From Skermanella mucosa (GTDB taxonomy: Bacteria > Pseudomonadota > Alphaproteobacteria > Azospirillales > Azospirillaceae), in contig NZ_CP086106.1 in assembly GCF_016765655.2 (NCBI RefSeq), forward strand, positions 4,920,501 to 4,984,500: a stretch of 64,000 bases of DNA, in the 5' to 3' direction. A program made the translations under genes and the position numbers. How positions within the stretch are numbered: position 1 is the stretch's first letter; each line of letters opens with the position of its first letter. The notes beneath the pieces were generated by a model, which made no database searches, was not told the DNA's origin, and saw only the letters and a program-made list of their open reading frames with translations. Positions 54,244 to 61,170 of the stretch are shown here, in pieces.

Positions 54244-54391
54244 CCGCCCGAATTACCCCCTCTGTGTCATTTTTGGGTAATTTGCTTCTCCATATAACTT
54301 TCTGCGTTGTCATACGATCGTCTGCATAGTACCAAAGCCATATCAGCTTTCGCCCAATGCATATTTGGCTAACAGAGTGGTGGTGGTGTCG

Positions 54392-54781
54392 ATGCAAGCG
54401 ACGAATATGGACACGGCATTGATTTGCCGTAACGTGACGGTCTCAGGACGCCGGACCAGCATTCGGATGGAGCAGGTGATGTGGACCTCGCTTACCGACA
54501 TTTGCCGGCGCGAGGAGCGGTCCATCAACGAGATCATCTCGATGATCGACGAGAAGCGGGCCGACACCAATCTCACGGCCGCGATCCGGGTTTTCCTGAT
54601 CTGCTATTTCCGGGATGCCTCGGCCTTCCAGAGCCTGCGCTTCGCCGGCATGGCGGAGGAGTCGGATTTCGACGTGAACGCTGACCCCTCCCCTGACGAA
54701 GGACTCCGGTGCGGCGCCCTGGTAAACTCGGCGCTCGACGTCGTCGGCCCGCGGCGCCCGGCGGCAAGCGACGGCAACTGA
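54392..54781 (+). CDS. ribbon-helix-helix domain protein
   Basis: A 129-residue protein. Residues about 12-70 form a ribbon-helix-helix module of the RHH_4 type: the DNA-contacting strand RRTSIRMEQVMW is followed by SLTDICRREERSINEIISMID and a second helix (LTAAIRVFLICYF). The rest is probably disordered. The start is uncertain between a TTG at 54365 and ATGs at 54392 and 54407. RHH_4 proteins are common in Rhodospirillales; most are presumed repressors with unknown targets. Confidence 0.75.
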   Translation: MQATNMDTALICRNVTVSGRRTSIRMEQVMWTSLTDICRREERSINEIISMIDEKRADTNLTAAIRVFLICYFRDASAFQSLRFAGMAEESDFDVNADPSPDEGLRCGALVNSALDVVGPRRPAASDGN

Positions 54782-54799
54782 TCGCCGGGATCGGCGCCC

Positions 54800-54835
54800 C
54801 AGGCCGGCTCCGCCCTGCGGGCTGAGGCCGGCCTG
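54800..54835. terminator. strong hairpin between convergent genes
   Basis: CAGGCCGGC (54800-54808) pairs with GCCGGCCTG (54827-54835), and an inner GCCC/GGGC pair extends the stem. It lies between the stops of the RHH and HAD genes. Confidence 0.65.
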
Positions 54836-54862
54836 CAATTCAATTCGACGCCCCGCGTTTGG

Positions 54863-55756
54863 TTACCAGTGGAACCGAGGAATGGCGCCCCGAGGAGTAT
54901 GACCGCTCGCGGCTGCCGCGGCGGCCAGCCTGGCCGGGTCGGGGTGCTCGCCCCAGGCGGTCGCCAGCTCCTCCAGGTGGATGCCGCTGGTCACCAGGAG
55001 GGCGTCGATCCCGGCGGCGTTGGCCCCCGCCACGTCGGTCCGGAAGCTGTCGCCGACCGCGACGATCCTCGTCCGGTCCTGGATGCCGAGCAGGTCGAAG
55101 CAGCGCCGGTAAACCGGGGCGTGCGGCTTGCCGTGATAGCGCACCGAGCCGCCCAGTTCCTCGTAGCGCTGGGCCAGCATGCCGGCGCAGATCGCCATCT
55201 TCGTGCCGACCACCACGACCAGGTCCGGATTGGCGCAGACCATCGGGAGCGAGTGGTCGGCGCAGGATTTCAGGATCGCCTCGTAGTCGGCGATCGTCTC
55301 GTCGAAGCTGTCGATGCCGGTATTGACGACGAAATCCGCCCGCGCCGGATCGTCGACCATCTCGATACGGAGCCCTTCGAACACGTCCCCGTCGCGCGGC
55401 GGCCCGATATGGAGGCAGCGGCGACCAAGGCCCGCGTGCCACTCGTCCGGCGGATCGGCCAAGGCGTCGTGCGTGGCCTCGCCGGAGGTCATCAGGTGGT
55501 CGTAATGGTCCGGCGTGATGCCCATGCCGGCCAGCTTCTCCGCGACGCCGGCGCAGCGGCGCGGCGCGTTGGACAGCAGGCAGACGCGCTTGCCCCGGGC
55601 CCTCAGCCGGTCCAGGCAGTCGATCACGCCCGGATAGGCTTCGACACCGTTGTGCAGGACTCCCCAGAGATCGAGGATGTAGCCGTCATAGCGGTTTGCC
55701 AGCGCGGCGATCCCGGGATGGAGCGGGACCGCCGCGGGAGTTTCTTCGGAATGCAT
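54863..55756 (-). CDS. HAD-IIA family phosphatase (TIGR01459-like)
   Basis: A 297-residue HAD phosphatase of the NagD/CECR5-like subclass IIA. Motif I is YILDLWGVLHNG, where the second catalytic Asp is replaced by Trp-Gly as in the TIGR01459 group. Motif II is CLLSNAPR, and the metal site is AVGDSFRTDVAGA. Such proteins dephosphorylate sugar or nucleoside phosphates. Lacking the usual acid/base Asp, activity could be altered. It lies 8 bases after the pyrD stop, in the same operon. Confidence 0.88.
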   Translation of the reverse strand: MHSEETPAAVPLHPGIAALANRYDGYILDLWGVLHNGVEAYPGVIDCLDRLRARGKRVCLLSNAPRRCAGVAEKLAGMGITPDHYDHLMTSGEATHDALADPPDEWHAGLGRRCLHIGPPRDGDVFEGLRIEMVDDPARADFVVNTGIDSFDETIADYEAILKSCADHSLPMVCANPDLVVVVGTKMAICAGMLAQRYEELGGSVRYHGKPHAPVYRRCFDLLGIQDRTRIVAVGDSFRTDVAGANAAGIDALLVTSGIHLEELATAWGEHPDPARLAAAAAASGHTPRGAIPRFHW

Positions 55757-55764
55757 GTCGCCCT

Positions 55765-56856
55765 TCAAGCTGCGGGAGAAACGGGTGAAGCCCGCCGGTG
55801 GTCGGCCCCGACGGCGTCCTTCAGGGAAGAGAACCCGTCGGCGCGCAAAAGGGCAGCAAGGTCGCGGTTGATCTCGCTCACGAGACGCGGCCCCCGGTAG
55901 ACCAGGGCGGTATAGAGCTGGACCAGCGAGGCGCCGGCGCGGACCTTGGCATAGGCGTCGCGGCCGGACTCGATGCCGCCGCATCCGACCAGCGGAAGCC
56001 TGCCTCCGGTCAGGCGGTACATGTCCGCCAGCACGGCGGTGGACGCCGCCTTCAGGGGAGCCCCGCTCAGCCCGCCGGTCTCGGCCGCGACCGCCGGCGG
56101 CAGTCCGGGAGGGCGGGAGACCGTCGTGTTGGAGACGATCAACCCGTCGATGCCGCTGGCCAGCGCCACTTCCGCGATATCGCCCTTGTCCTCGTCGGTC
56201 AGGTCCGGCGCGATCTTCAGCAGCAGCGGCGGCGCCTTGCCGGCGGCGGCCGTCTCGGCGCGCGCGGCCAGCGAGCGGTCGAGCAGTTCGGCCAGCGGTC
56301 CGCGGCCCTGGAGCGTGCGCAGGCCGGGCGTGTTGGGCGACGAGACGTTGACCACCAGGTAATCCGCGAGCCGGGCCAGCCGGCGTATGCCGATCGCGTA
56401 GTCGGCCGCGGCGTCCGCCGTCTCCTTGTTCTTGCCGACATTGGCACCGACCAGCCCCGGCCGGCCCGACCGGGCCTCCAGTCGGGCGGCGACGATGTCC
56501 AGCCCGTCATTGTTGAAACCGTAGCGGTTGATCAACGCCCGCTGCTCCGGCAGGCGGAACACGCGCGGACGCGGATTGCCCGGCTGCGGGCGGGGCGTCA
56601 CGCTGCCCACCTCGACGAAGCCGAAGCCCTGGGCCAGCATGGCGTCCGGGACCTCCGCGTTCTTGTCGAACCCGGCGGCGAGGCCGACCGGATTGGCGAA
56701 GTCCAGCCCCCACAGGCGGCAGGCCAGGGCCGGATCGGCGGCGGCGCGGTTGGCCGGCACCAAGCCGGTCTTCAGAGCAGAGACGGTGAGGCCGTGGGCC
56801 GTTTCCGGATCGAGACGGCGGAGCAGTGGCCCCGCGACGGGAAAGAGGTCGATCAA
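55765..56856 (-). CDS. pyrD: dihydroorotate dehydrogenase (quinone)
   Basis: A 363-residue class 2 enzyme of pyrimidine synthesis, bound to the inner membrane face and reducing ubiquinone. Family landmarks are GLDFANPVGLAAGFDKNAEV, VGSVTPRPQPGNPRPRVFRL, VNVSSPNTPGLR and the C-terminal LYTALVYRGP. The N-terminal helix binds quinone. The start overlaps the stop of the DUF952 gene by 4 bases. Confidence 0.96.
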   Translation of the reverse strand: MIDLFPVAGPLLRRLDPETAHGLTVSALKTGLVPANRAAADPALACRLWGLDFANPVGLAAGFDKNAEVPDAMLAQGFGFVEVGSVTPRPQPGNPRPRVFRLPEQRALINRYGFNNDGLDIVAARLEARSGRPGLVGANVGKNKETADAAADYAIGIRRLARLADYLVVNVSSPNTPGLRTLQGRGPLAELLDRSLAARAETAAAGKAPPLLLKIAPDLTDEDKGDIAEVALASGIDGLIVSNTTVSRPPGLPPAVAAETGGLSGAPLKAASTAVLADMYRLTGGRLPLVGCGGIESGRDAYAKVRAGASLVQLYTALVYRGPRLVSEINRDLAALLRADGFSSLKDAVGADHRRASPVSPAA

Positions 56857-57233
56857 TTTCCGTCAATACTCCGGGGATCGTCGGCGAGGGCCTGCGGGAA
56901 GCGGTGCCGACCATCTGGACCCAGCGGCAGGGGATCGACCGCGACGACCGCCTCGACCGGCAGGGCGCCGTAGAGATGGGGGAAGAGTTGCCCGCCGCGT
57001 GACGGCTCCCATTTCAGGGCGGGTCCCAGCCGGTCGGCGCGCACCGTCAGCAGGACCAAGCCGGCCTGCCCCTTCCTGTGCTTGGCGGCGCTCTCGACGA
57101 TCTGGGCGGCGGTGGAGAAATGGATGAAGCCGTCGGCAGCATCCTGGGACGAGCCTGGATAGCTTCCGGAGCGCTCGGCCGCCGCCCATTCCTCGGCCCG
57201 GCACATATGATAGATGACGGTGTCGCTGGTCAT
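56853..57233 (-). CDS. DUF952 domain-containing protein
   Basis: A 126-residue protein of the DUF952 family, found upstream of pyrD in many alphaproteobacteria. Typical features are IYHMCRAEEWAAAE, DGFIHFST and WEPSRGGQLFPHLYG. It resembles glutathione-S-transferase-like C-terminal regions in some annotations but its function is unknown. It is coupled to pyrD by an ATGA overlap. Confidence 0.9.
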   Translation of the reverse strand: MTSDTVIYHMCRAEEWAAAERSGSYPGSSQDAADGFIHFSTAAQIVESAAKHRKGQAGLVLLTVRADRLGPALKWEPSRGGQLFPHLYGALPVEAVVAVDPLPLGPDGRHRFPQALADDPRSIDGN

Positions 57234-57538
57234 GGCCGGGACACTAGCCCAAACGCGCCGCGGTGCAAAGGCCGGGCGTCTTCCGTGGAATAACCCTATT
57301 CGCTTTGCAGAATGCGAGACCCGATGCGCGGATCTTTCGGCAATTTGCAAAGCCGGACTGGTTGCTAATCTGTCGCTAACCATAGCGATAGGGTTGGATT
57401 CGGCCGACGCCATCGCGGCATATCCGTTAAACCCATGTTCCGCCATGCGTTTTGTTTCTTGTCCGAGGTAACGATCGGACCCTTGGGTGACTGGCATCAA
57501 TCTTGCCTCTGCAGGTTCACCACCAGGAGGAGGAAACC
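57234..57538. other. 305-base divergent region with sigma-54 promoter
   Basis: It separates the DUF952-pyrD-HAD operon from the 72-residue gene. Besides the sigma-54 element at 57492-57506, no gene is seen. An AT-rich part (57290-57460) could hold the pyrD-operon promoter and activator sites. Confidence 0.45.
57492..57506 (+). promoter_or_regulatory. sigma-54 promoter candidate
   Basis: TGGCATCAATCTTGC matches the -24/-12 pattern TGGCAY-N5-TTGC exactly in spacing. Transcription would start about 12 bases after the TTGC, leaving a short leader that carries AGGAGGAGG in front of the ATG at 57539. Confidence 0.65.
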
Positions 57539-57757
57539 ATGGATACGCGACTGCATTACCAAATCGACGAGAAGCGGCCTTCGAGCAACGCGATGAACTA
57601 CGCGCTGAACGTGGTCGAGACCATGGGCGATACCGGCCTGGTCAGCGTCCCCATCAAGCCGACCACCGCGATGCTGACCGCCGGCGCCCGTTCGGGCCAC
57701 GTCAGCGTCGAGACCGCCTGGAAGATCTATCAGGCGATGATCAACGAGGAAGGCTGA
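57539..57757 (+). CDS. small protein of unknown function, sigma-54 type promoter
   Basis: A 72-residue soluble protein that I do not recognise. It is compact and balanced (YQIDEKRPSSNAMNYALNVVE ... SVETAWKIYQAMI), without signal, cysteine or membrane segment. The perfect ribosome site AGGAGGAGG is 7 bases before the ATG and a bidirectional hairpin follows, so it is a strongly translated stand-alone unit. The sigma-54 promoter suggests control by nitrogen status, motility or another enhancer-binding regulator. Confidence 0.8.
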   Translation: MDTRLHYQIDEKRPSSNAMNYALNVVETMGDTGLVSVPIKPTTAMLTAGARSGHVSVETAWKIYQAMINEEG

Positions 57758-57793
57758 CGTCCCGCCCCGGCTTGACGGTCCGGCCCCTGACGG

Positions 57794-57816
57794 CGCGGCG
57801 GCATGATGCCGCCGCG
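57794..57816. terminator. palindromic terminator between small gene and prophage
   Basis: CGCGGCGGCAT and ATGCCGCCGCG form an 11-bp inverted repeat around one base. It lies between the stop of the 72-residue gene and the stop of the convergent holin gene. Confidence 0.65.
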
Positions 57817-57827
57817 GCCGCCACGCG

Positions 57828-58382
57828 TCAGGACGCCCCCTTTCCGGCCCGGCGCGCCAGGAAAGCGAACGGCCCGGACTCCGGCCCGTCGCCCGCCGCG
57901 ACCCGCTTGTCGTCGGACCTCTTGTAGACATAGATGCCCAGCACGCTGAGACCGACCGTCCAGATCGTGCCCAGGGAGGTCATCGCCGTGATGACCAGGT
58001 TCGCCTGCCCGGGGTCGGTGACGATCACCCAGGCTATGGCGAGCATCTGGGCGAGCCAGGTCAGCGCCATGATATAGCCGAAGGTCGGCCGCATCCGCCG
58101 GACATAGGCATCCTCCGACGCGACCTCCGCCCGCAGGCTCCGGTTCACTTCGGTCAGCGCGACCCGCCGGTCGGCGGAGTCCAGCTCGGCCATCCGTTCC
58201 ACGTGGCGGTTCGCCTCGGCGACCTTCGCTGCCGGGATGCTGCCGTCGCCCACCGCGGCATCCACCGCCCGGACGGCCTGCGCGGCCTGGGCCGCGACGG
58301 GGCCGTCGATCTTCTCCAGCCCCGCCCCGACCGCCTTCAGGAGCAGCGGGAGCCCAAGCTGGGCCAGCGCCAGCGGGATCAT
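57828..58382 (-). CDS. holin of 3TM family
   Basis: A 184-residue phage-type membrane protein. An N-terminal hydrophobic segment (IPLALAQLGLPLLLKAVG), a charged helical middle and two C-terminal membrane segments (YIMALTWLAQMLAIAWVIV and LVITAMTSLGTIWTVGLSVLGIYVY) match the 3TM holin layout. It would open the inner membrane to release endolysin. Its start overlaps the endolysin stop by 4 bases. It is the last gene of the phage lysis module. Confidence 0.82.
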   Translation of the reverse strand: MIPLALAQLGLPLLLKAVGAGLEKIDGPVAAQAAQAVRAVDAAVGDGSIPAAKVAEANRHVERMAELDSADRRVALTEVNRSLRAEVASEDAYVRRMRPTFGYIMALTWLAQMLAIAWVIVTDPGQANLVITAMTSLGTIWTVGLSVLGIYVYKRSDDKRVAAGDGPESGPFAFLARRAGKGAS

Positions 58383-58906
58383 GAGGGCACCCCGCTTCCG
58401 GATTCCCCGCCCGCCGGTTCAGCGGCCGCGTAGAACAGGCGGTCGCCGATCTCCGCGGTCGGTGCCAGCCGAGCCGCCCAATCCGGCAGGACCCCGCCGT
58501 CATGGTACAGGGTGGCGCCCCCGGTCGGATCGTCCAGCAGGCCGGCCGCCGCCCGCCGGGCGATCCGCAGGCAGGTCGCGAACAGCAGGGCGTCGGACGA
58601 AGCCCTGCCGCTCCCCGCCGGAACGGAGGGCTGGACGACCGAAAGCCGGAACCGCTCCGGGTTGTCGGCGCTCCAGCAGGGAAACCGCCGACAGATGTCG
58701 GCGATGGCGACGCCGGGCTCCAGGGCCGCCCGGTTCATGACGACGGCTGCCAACGCCTCGATGCCGCGTAGCGTCTCGGTGCGCGCCTCTCCCCACAGGG
58801 TGCGGGCGAAGGTATCGACGGTGCCGTCGTCCGGCCGGTCCTGGACGGGCCGGGTGGCGGGCGAGGCAGCCGGCGACGGGATAGGCACCAGCCTCCGGCG
58901 GGTCAT
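58379..58906 (-). CDS. SleB-type cell wall hydrolase (endolysin)
   Basis: A 175-residue murein hydrolase of the Hydrolase_2/SleB family. The catalytic glutamate is in LWGEARTETLRGIEALAAVVMNR, and GGATLYHDG with PDWAA near the end is typical. No signal peptide is seen, in keeping with holin-dependent release. It lies between the membrane/coiled-coil gene and the holin gene with 4-base overlaps on both sides. Confidence 0.87.
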   Translation of the reverse strand: MTRRRLVPIPSPAASPATRPVQDRPDDGTVDTFARTLWGEARTETLRGIEALAAVVMNRAALEPGVAIADICRRFPCWSADNPERFRLSVVQPSVPAGSGRASSDALLFATCLRIARRAAAGLLDDPTGGATLYHDGGVLPDWAARLAPTAEIGDRLFYAAAEPAGGESGSGVPS

Positions 58907-59226
58907 CGCCGCTCTCCCGACCGCTCGGCCTGGATCAGGGCCGCCCCGTCCAGCTTCGCGTCGATCCGCAGCAGGTGGTCGGTCAGCCGGCGCTCGACGT
59001 CCTTCAGGTAGCCGACGGACACGTAGGTCTTGGCGACCTCCAGCTTGTAGGCGGACAGGCTCCCCCGCATCTGGGACAGCGCCGTCTCGGACAGGCGGTG
59101 GACACGGTCGAGCGCCTCCTCCGACTCCTGGCGGACATGCCAGATCAGCCAGAACAGGGCGGCCAGCATCGGCAGCTCGACGACGGTGATCCACCAGGAG
59201 AGATTGATCCCGGAAGCTTCAGGCAT
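58903..59226 (-). CDS. small membrane/coiled-coil phage protein (spanin-like)
   Basis: A 107-residue protein with one N-terminal membrane segment (WWITVVELPMLAALFWLIWHV) followed by a charged helical coiled coil. This shape and the position in the lysis module suggest an inner-membrane spanin or a DUF2730-like phage protein. It is the first gene after the terminator that ends the terminase transcript. Confidence 0.65.
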   Translation of the reverse strand: MPEASGINLSWWITVVELPMLAALFWLIWHVRQESEEALDRVHRLSETALSQMRGSLSAYKLEVAKTYVSVGYLKDVERRLTDHLLRIDAKLDGAALIQAERSGERR

Positions 59227-59249
59227 TTGGCTTTCTCCTGATCAGGACG

Positions 59250-59276
59250 AAAAAAGGCCGCCCCGAATGGGCGGCC
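59250..59276 (-). terminator. rho-independent terminator after the terminase gene
   Basis: On the minus strand GGCCGCCC, a 5-base loop and GGGCGGCC are followed by TTTTTT. It is a textbook intrinsic terminator 25 bases after the terminase stop. A second short hairpin (TTCCCGC-TG-GCGGGAA, 59283-59298) lies just before it. Confidence 0.9.
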
Positions 59277-59300
59277 CGGTCATTCCCGCTGGCGGGAAGG

Positions 59301-60806
59301 TCACACTTTGAAATCGGTCACGGCCCGGCCCGGCGGGCCACCGCGCCAATCGGCGCTCCGGCCGGGCCTGCCGACCGCGCTGAAACGGACCGGCTCGTTC
59401 GACAGGCAGCCGGCGACGGCGTCCAGGCCGTCGTCATGGCCCTTGTGCCGGCCGCCGGGGCGCCACTCGCGCATTTCCCGCACGAAAGGCGTGTCCCAGA
59501 CGCTGCGGTGGGCATGCAGCGCGCCGGCGGCCAGCACGGCGTCGAACGCCTCCAGGATGCGGCGGTCCTTCGGCACGCTGGAGCTCTTCTCCACGACCGA
59601 GGCCCCGACCCCGCACCGGGCCAGCTCCCGCCGCAGGATGCCGGGCAGGAACTTGCCCACGCCGTTGGTCTCCAGCATGACCGACGGCAAATGGAGGTCG
59701 CGCAGGAACTCCGCCACCTGCCGGCACTGCTGCGCCGCCTCGTGGTCGTCGCCGTCCGGAACCGCCGTCAGGTAGCGGATCCGGTGCAGCCAGTAGCCTC
59801 CGTCGGCGTCGGAGAAGACGGCGGCCAGGACGCTGCCGTCGCCCGCCCTGCCCTCCCGCGCGGCGCCCTCAGGCGCCCCGTAGGCCGGGTCCCACCAGCA
59901 GCTGGCCGAGACCATCCGCCGGTCGCCCAGCATCAGCACCGGAATGCCGCGGGCCTCGCGGTAGTCCAGCTCGGCCTCGTAGGGCAGCAGGCGGTCCGGG
60001 TCGAGCCGCCCGTCGGCGATGCTGACCGGCTTCAGCATCATCTGGCTCTCGAACTTGTTCGGCCCCGTCGCCCGGCGGATGCGTTCGATCGCCTCGTCCG
60101 GGAAGCGCGTCGGCCAGGCGCTTTTCCCGTCGGCGTCCCGGATCGGGATCAGCAGCCGCTGGAACCCGTCGAGGAAGGGAACGGCCTCGCCGATCTCGGC
60201 ACGCGGCTCGTCGGCATAGATAGTGTAGTAGCTGTGCGGCGTGCCGACATAGAGCTGCATGCCGCCGGGCACCAGGATATAGTCGATCTCGCTCAGCCGC
60301 TCGCGCAGGTCCTCCCGTTTCGGCGCGGTGTCGCAGGTGCGCGGGACCTCCACGTCGTCGCAGATCACGACGTCGGCCCGGCTGCCGGTCAGGTTCGCCC
60401 CGATCCCGCGGGCCAGCATGCTGGGATCGCGCAGTTCCATCGGACGCCGGACGGTGAACTGGTCGCTGGCCCACTGGTCGGCCCGCTCGGGCTTGAGGCC
60501 CTGGGTCTGGGGGTGGCGTTCGACGATCCGCTTGACGGTGCGGACCATCTTCTTGGCCAGCGCCAGGTCGGCCGCCAGCACCATGATCCTCAGGGAAGGA
60601 TCGGTCTTCAGCAGCCAAGCCGCGAACAGCCCGACCACGGTCGATTTCCCGCTGTTGCGGAACGCCATCAGCAGGAGCCGGCGGTCTCCCCCGTACCAGC
60701 CCGTGGTCAGCCATTCGGCGATGCGCATGTGGTGGTCGGGCGACGGCAGGTCCTGGAACGTGTTCCACACGATCAGGAAATCCCTGAAACTCTCGAACCT
60801 TTCCAC
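59301..60806 (-). CDS. phage terminase large subunit
   Basis: A 501-residue packaging ATPase/nuclease. Walker A is AFRNSGKSTVVG, Walker B VVICDDVEVPR, and the C-terminal nuclease domain contains ILMETNGVG-like VMLETNGVGK and HDDGLDAVAG acidic motifs. The type is nearest to T7 gp19-like and related podoviral terminases. It ends at a strong terminator. It starts 6 bases after the small-subunit gene. Confidence 0.9.
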   Translation of the reverse strand: MERFESFRDFLIVWNTFQDLPSPDHHMRIAEWLTTGWYGGDRRLLLMAFRNSGKSTVVGLFAAWLLKTDPSLRIMVLAADLALAKKMVRTVKRIVERHPQTQGLKPERADQWASDQFTVRRPMELRDPSMLARGIGANLTGSRADVVICDDVEVPRTCDTAPKREDLRERLSEIDYILVPGGMQLYVGTPHSYYTIYADEPRAEIGEAVPFLDGFQRLLIPIRDADGKSAWPTRFPDEAIERIRRATGPNKFESQMMLKPVSIADGRLDPDRLLPYEAELDYREARGIPVLMLGDRRMVSASCWWDPAYGAPEGAAREGRAGDGSVLAAVFSDADGGYWLHRIRYLTAVPDGDDHEAAQQCRQVAEFLRDLHLPSVMLETNGVGKFLPGILRRELARCGVGASVVEKSSSVPKDRRILEAFDAVLAAGALHAHRSVWDTPFVREMREWRPGGRHKGHDDGLDAVAGCLSNEPVRFSAVGRPGRSADWRGGPPGRAVTDFKV

Positions 60807-60812
60807 CGCCGT

Positions 60813-61154
60813 TCAGTCCCCGTCCGGGGCATCCGTCCCGTCTAGTTCGGCGATCGTGCGCGCCGCCCGGGCATAGACCTCGGCGAACGGATCGCCCGGA
60901 GCGCCATCGCCTGGGGCGGCACCGTCCGGCTCCGCCTTCGGCAGCGTCGCCGTGACCAGCCGGTGGAGCTGGAACAGAGCCGTCAGGTGGCTGATCGCCG
61001 CCTTGCAGGCGCCCTGGAGGGCGGTGAACTCCTTCGGATCGCCGGGCGGCGGGACTTCGCAGATCTTCCCGTAGGCTTCGACGGCCCGCTTCACCGCCGG
61101 CGGCAGGACCACCGCCAGCAGGGTGGTCCGCATATCCTGTCCTTCATCGAGCAT
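60813..61154 (-). CDS. probable terminase small subunit
   Basis: A 113-residue protein immediately upstream of the large subunit. It is mostly helical with a Pro/Gly/Asp-rich linker (PDGAAPGDGAPGDP) before the last helix. The call rests on position and size; the sequence alone is not diagnostic. Two ATG starts (61154, 61133) both have purine-rich sites. Confidence 0.6.
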   Translation of the reverse strand: MLDEGQDMRTTLLAVVLPPAVKRAVEAYGKICEVPPPGDPKEFTALQGACKAAISHLTALFQLHRLVTATLPKAEPDGAAPGDGAPGDPFAEVYARAARTIAELDGTDAPDGD

Positions 61155-61170
61155 CGGGTTCCAGGTCCTT

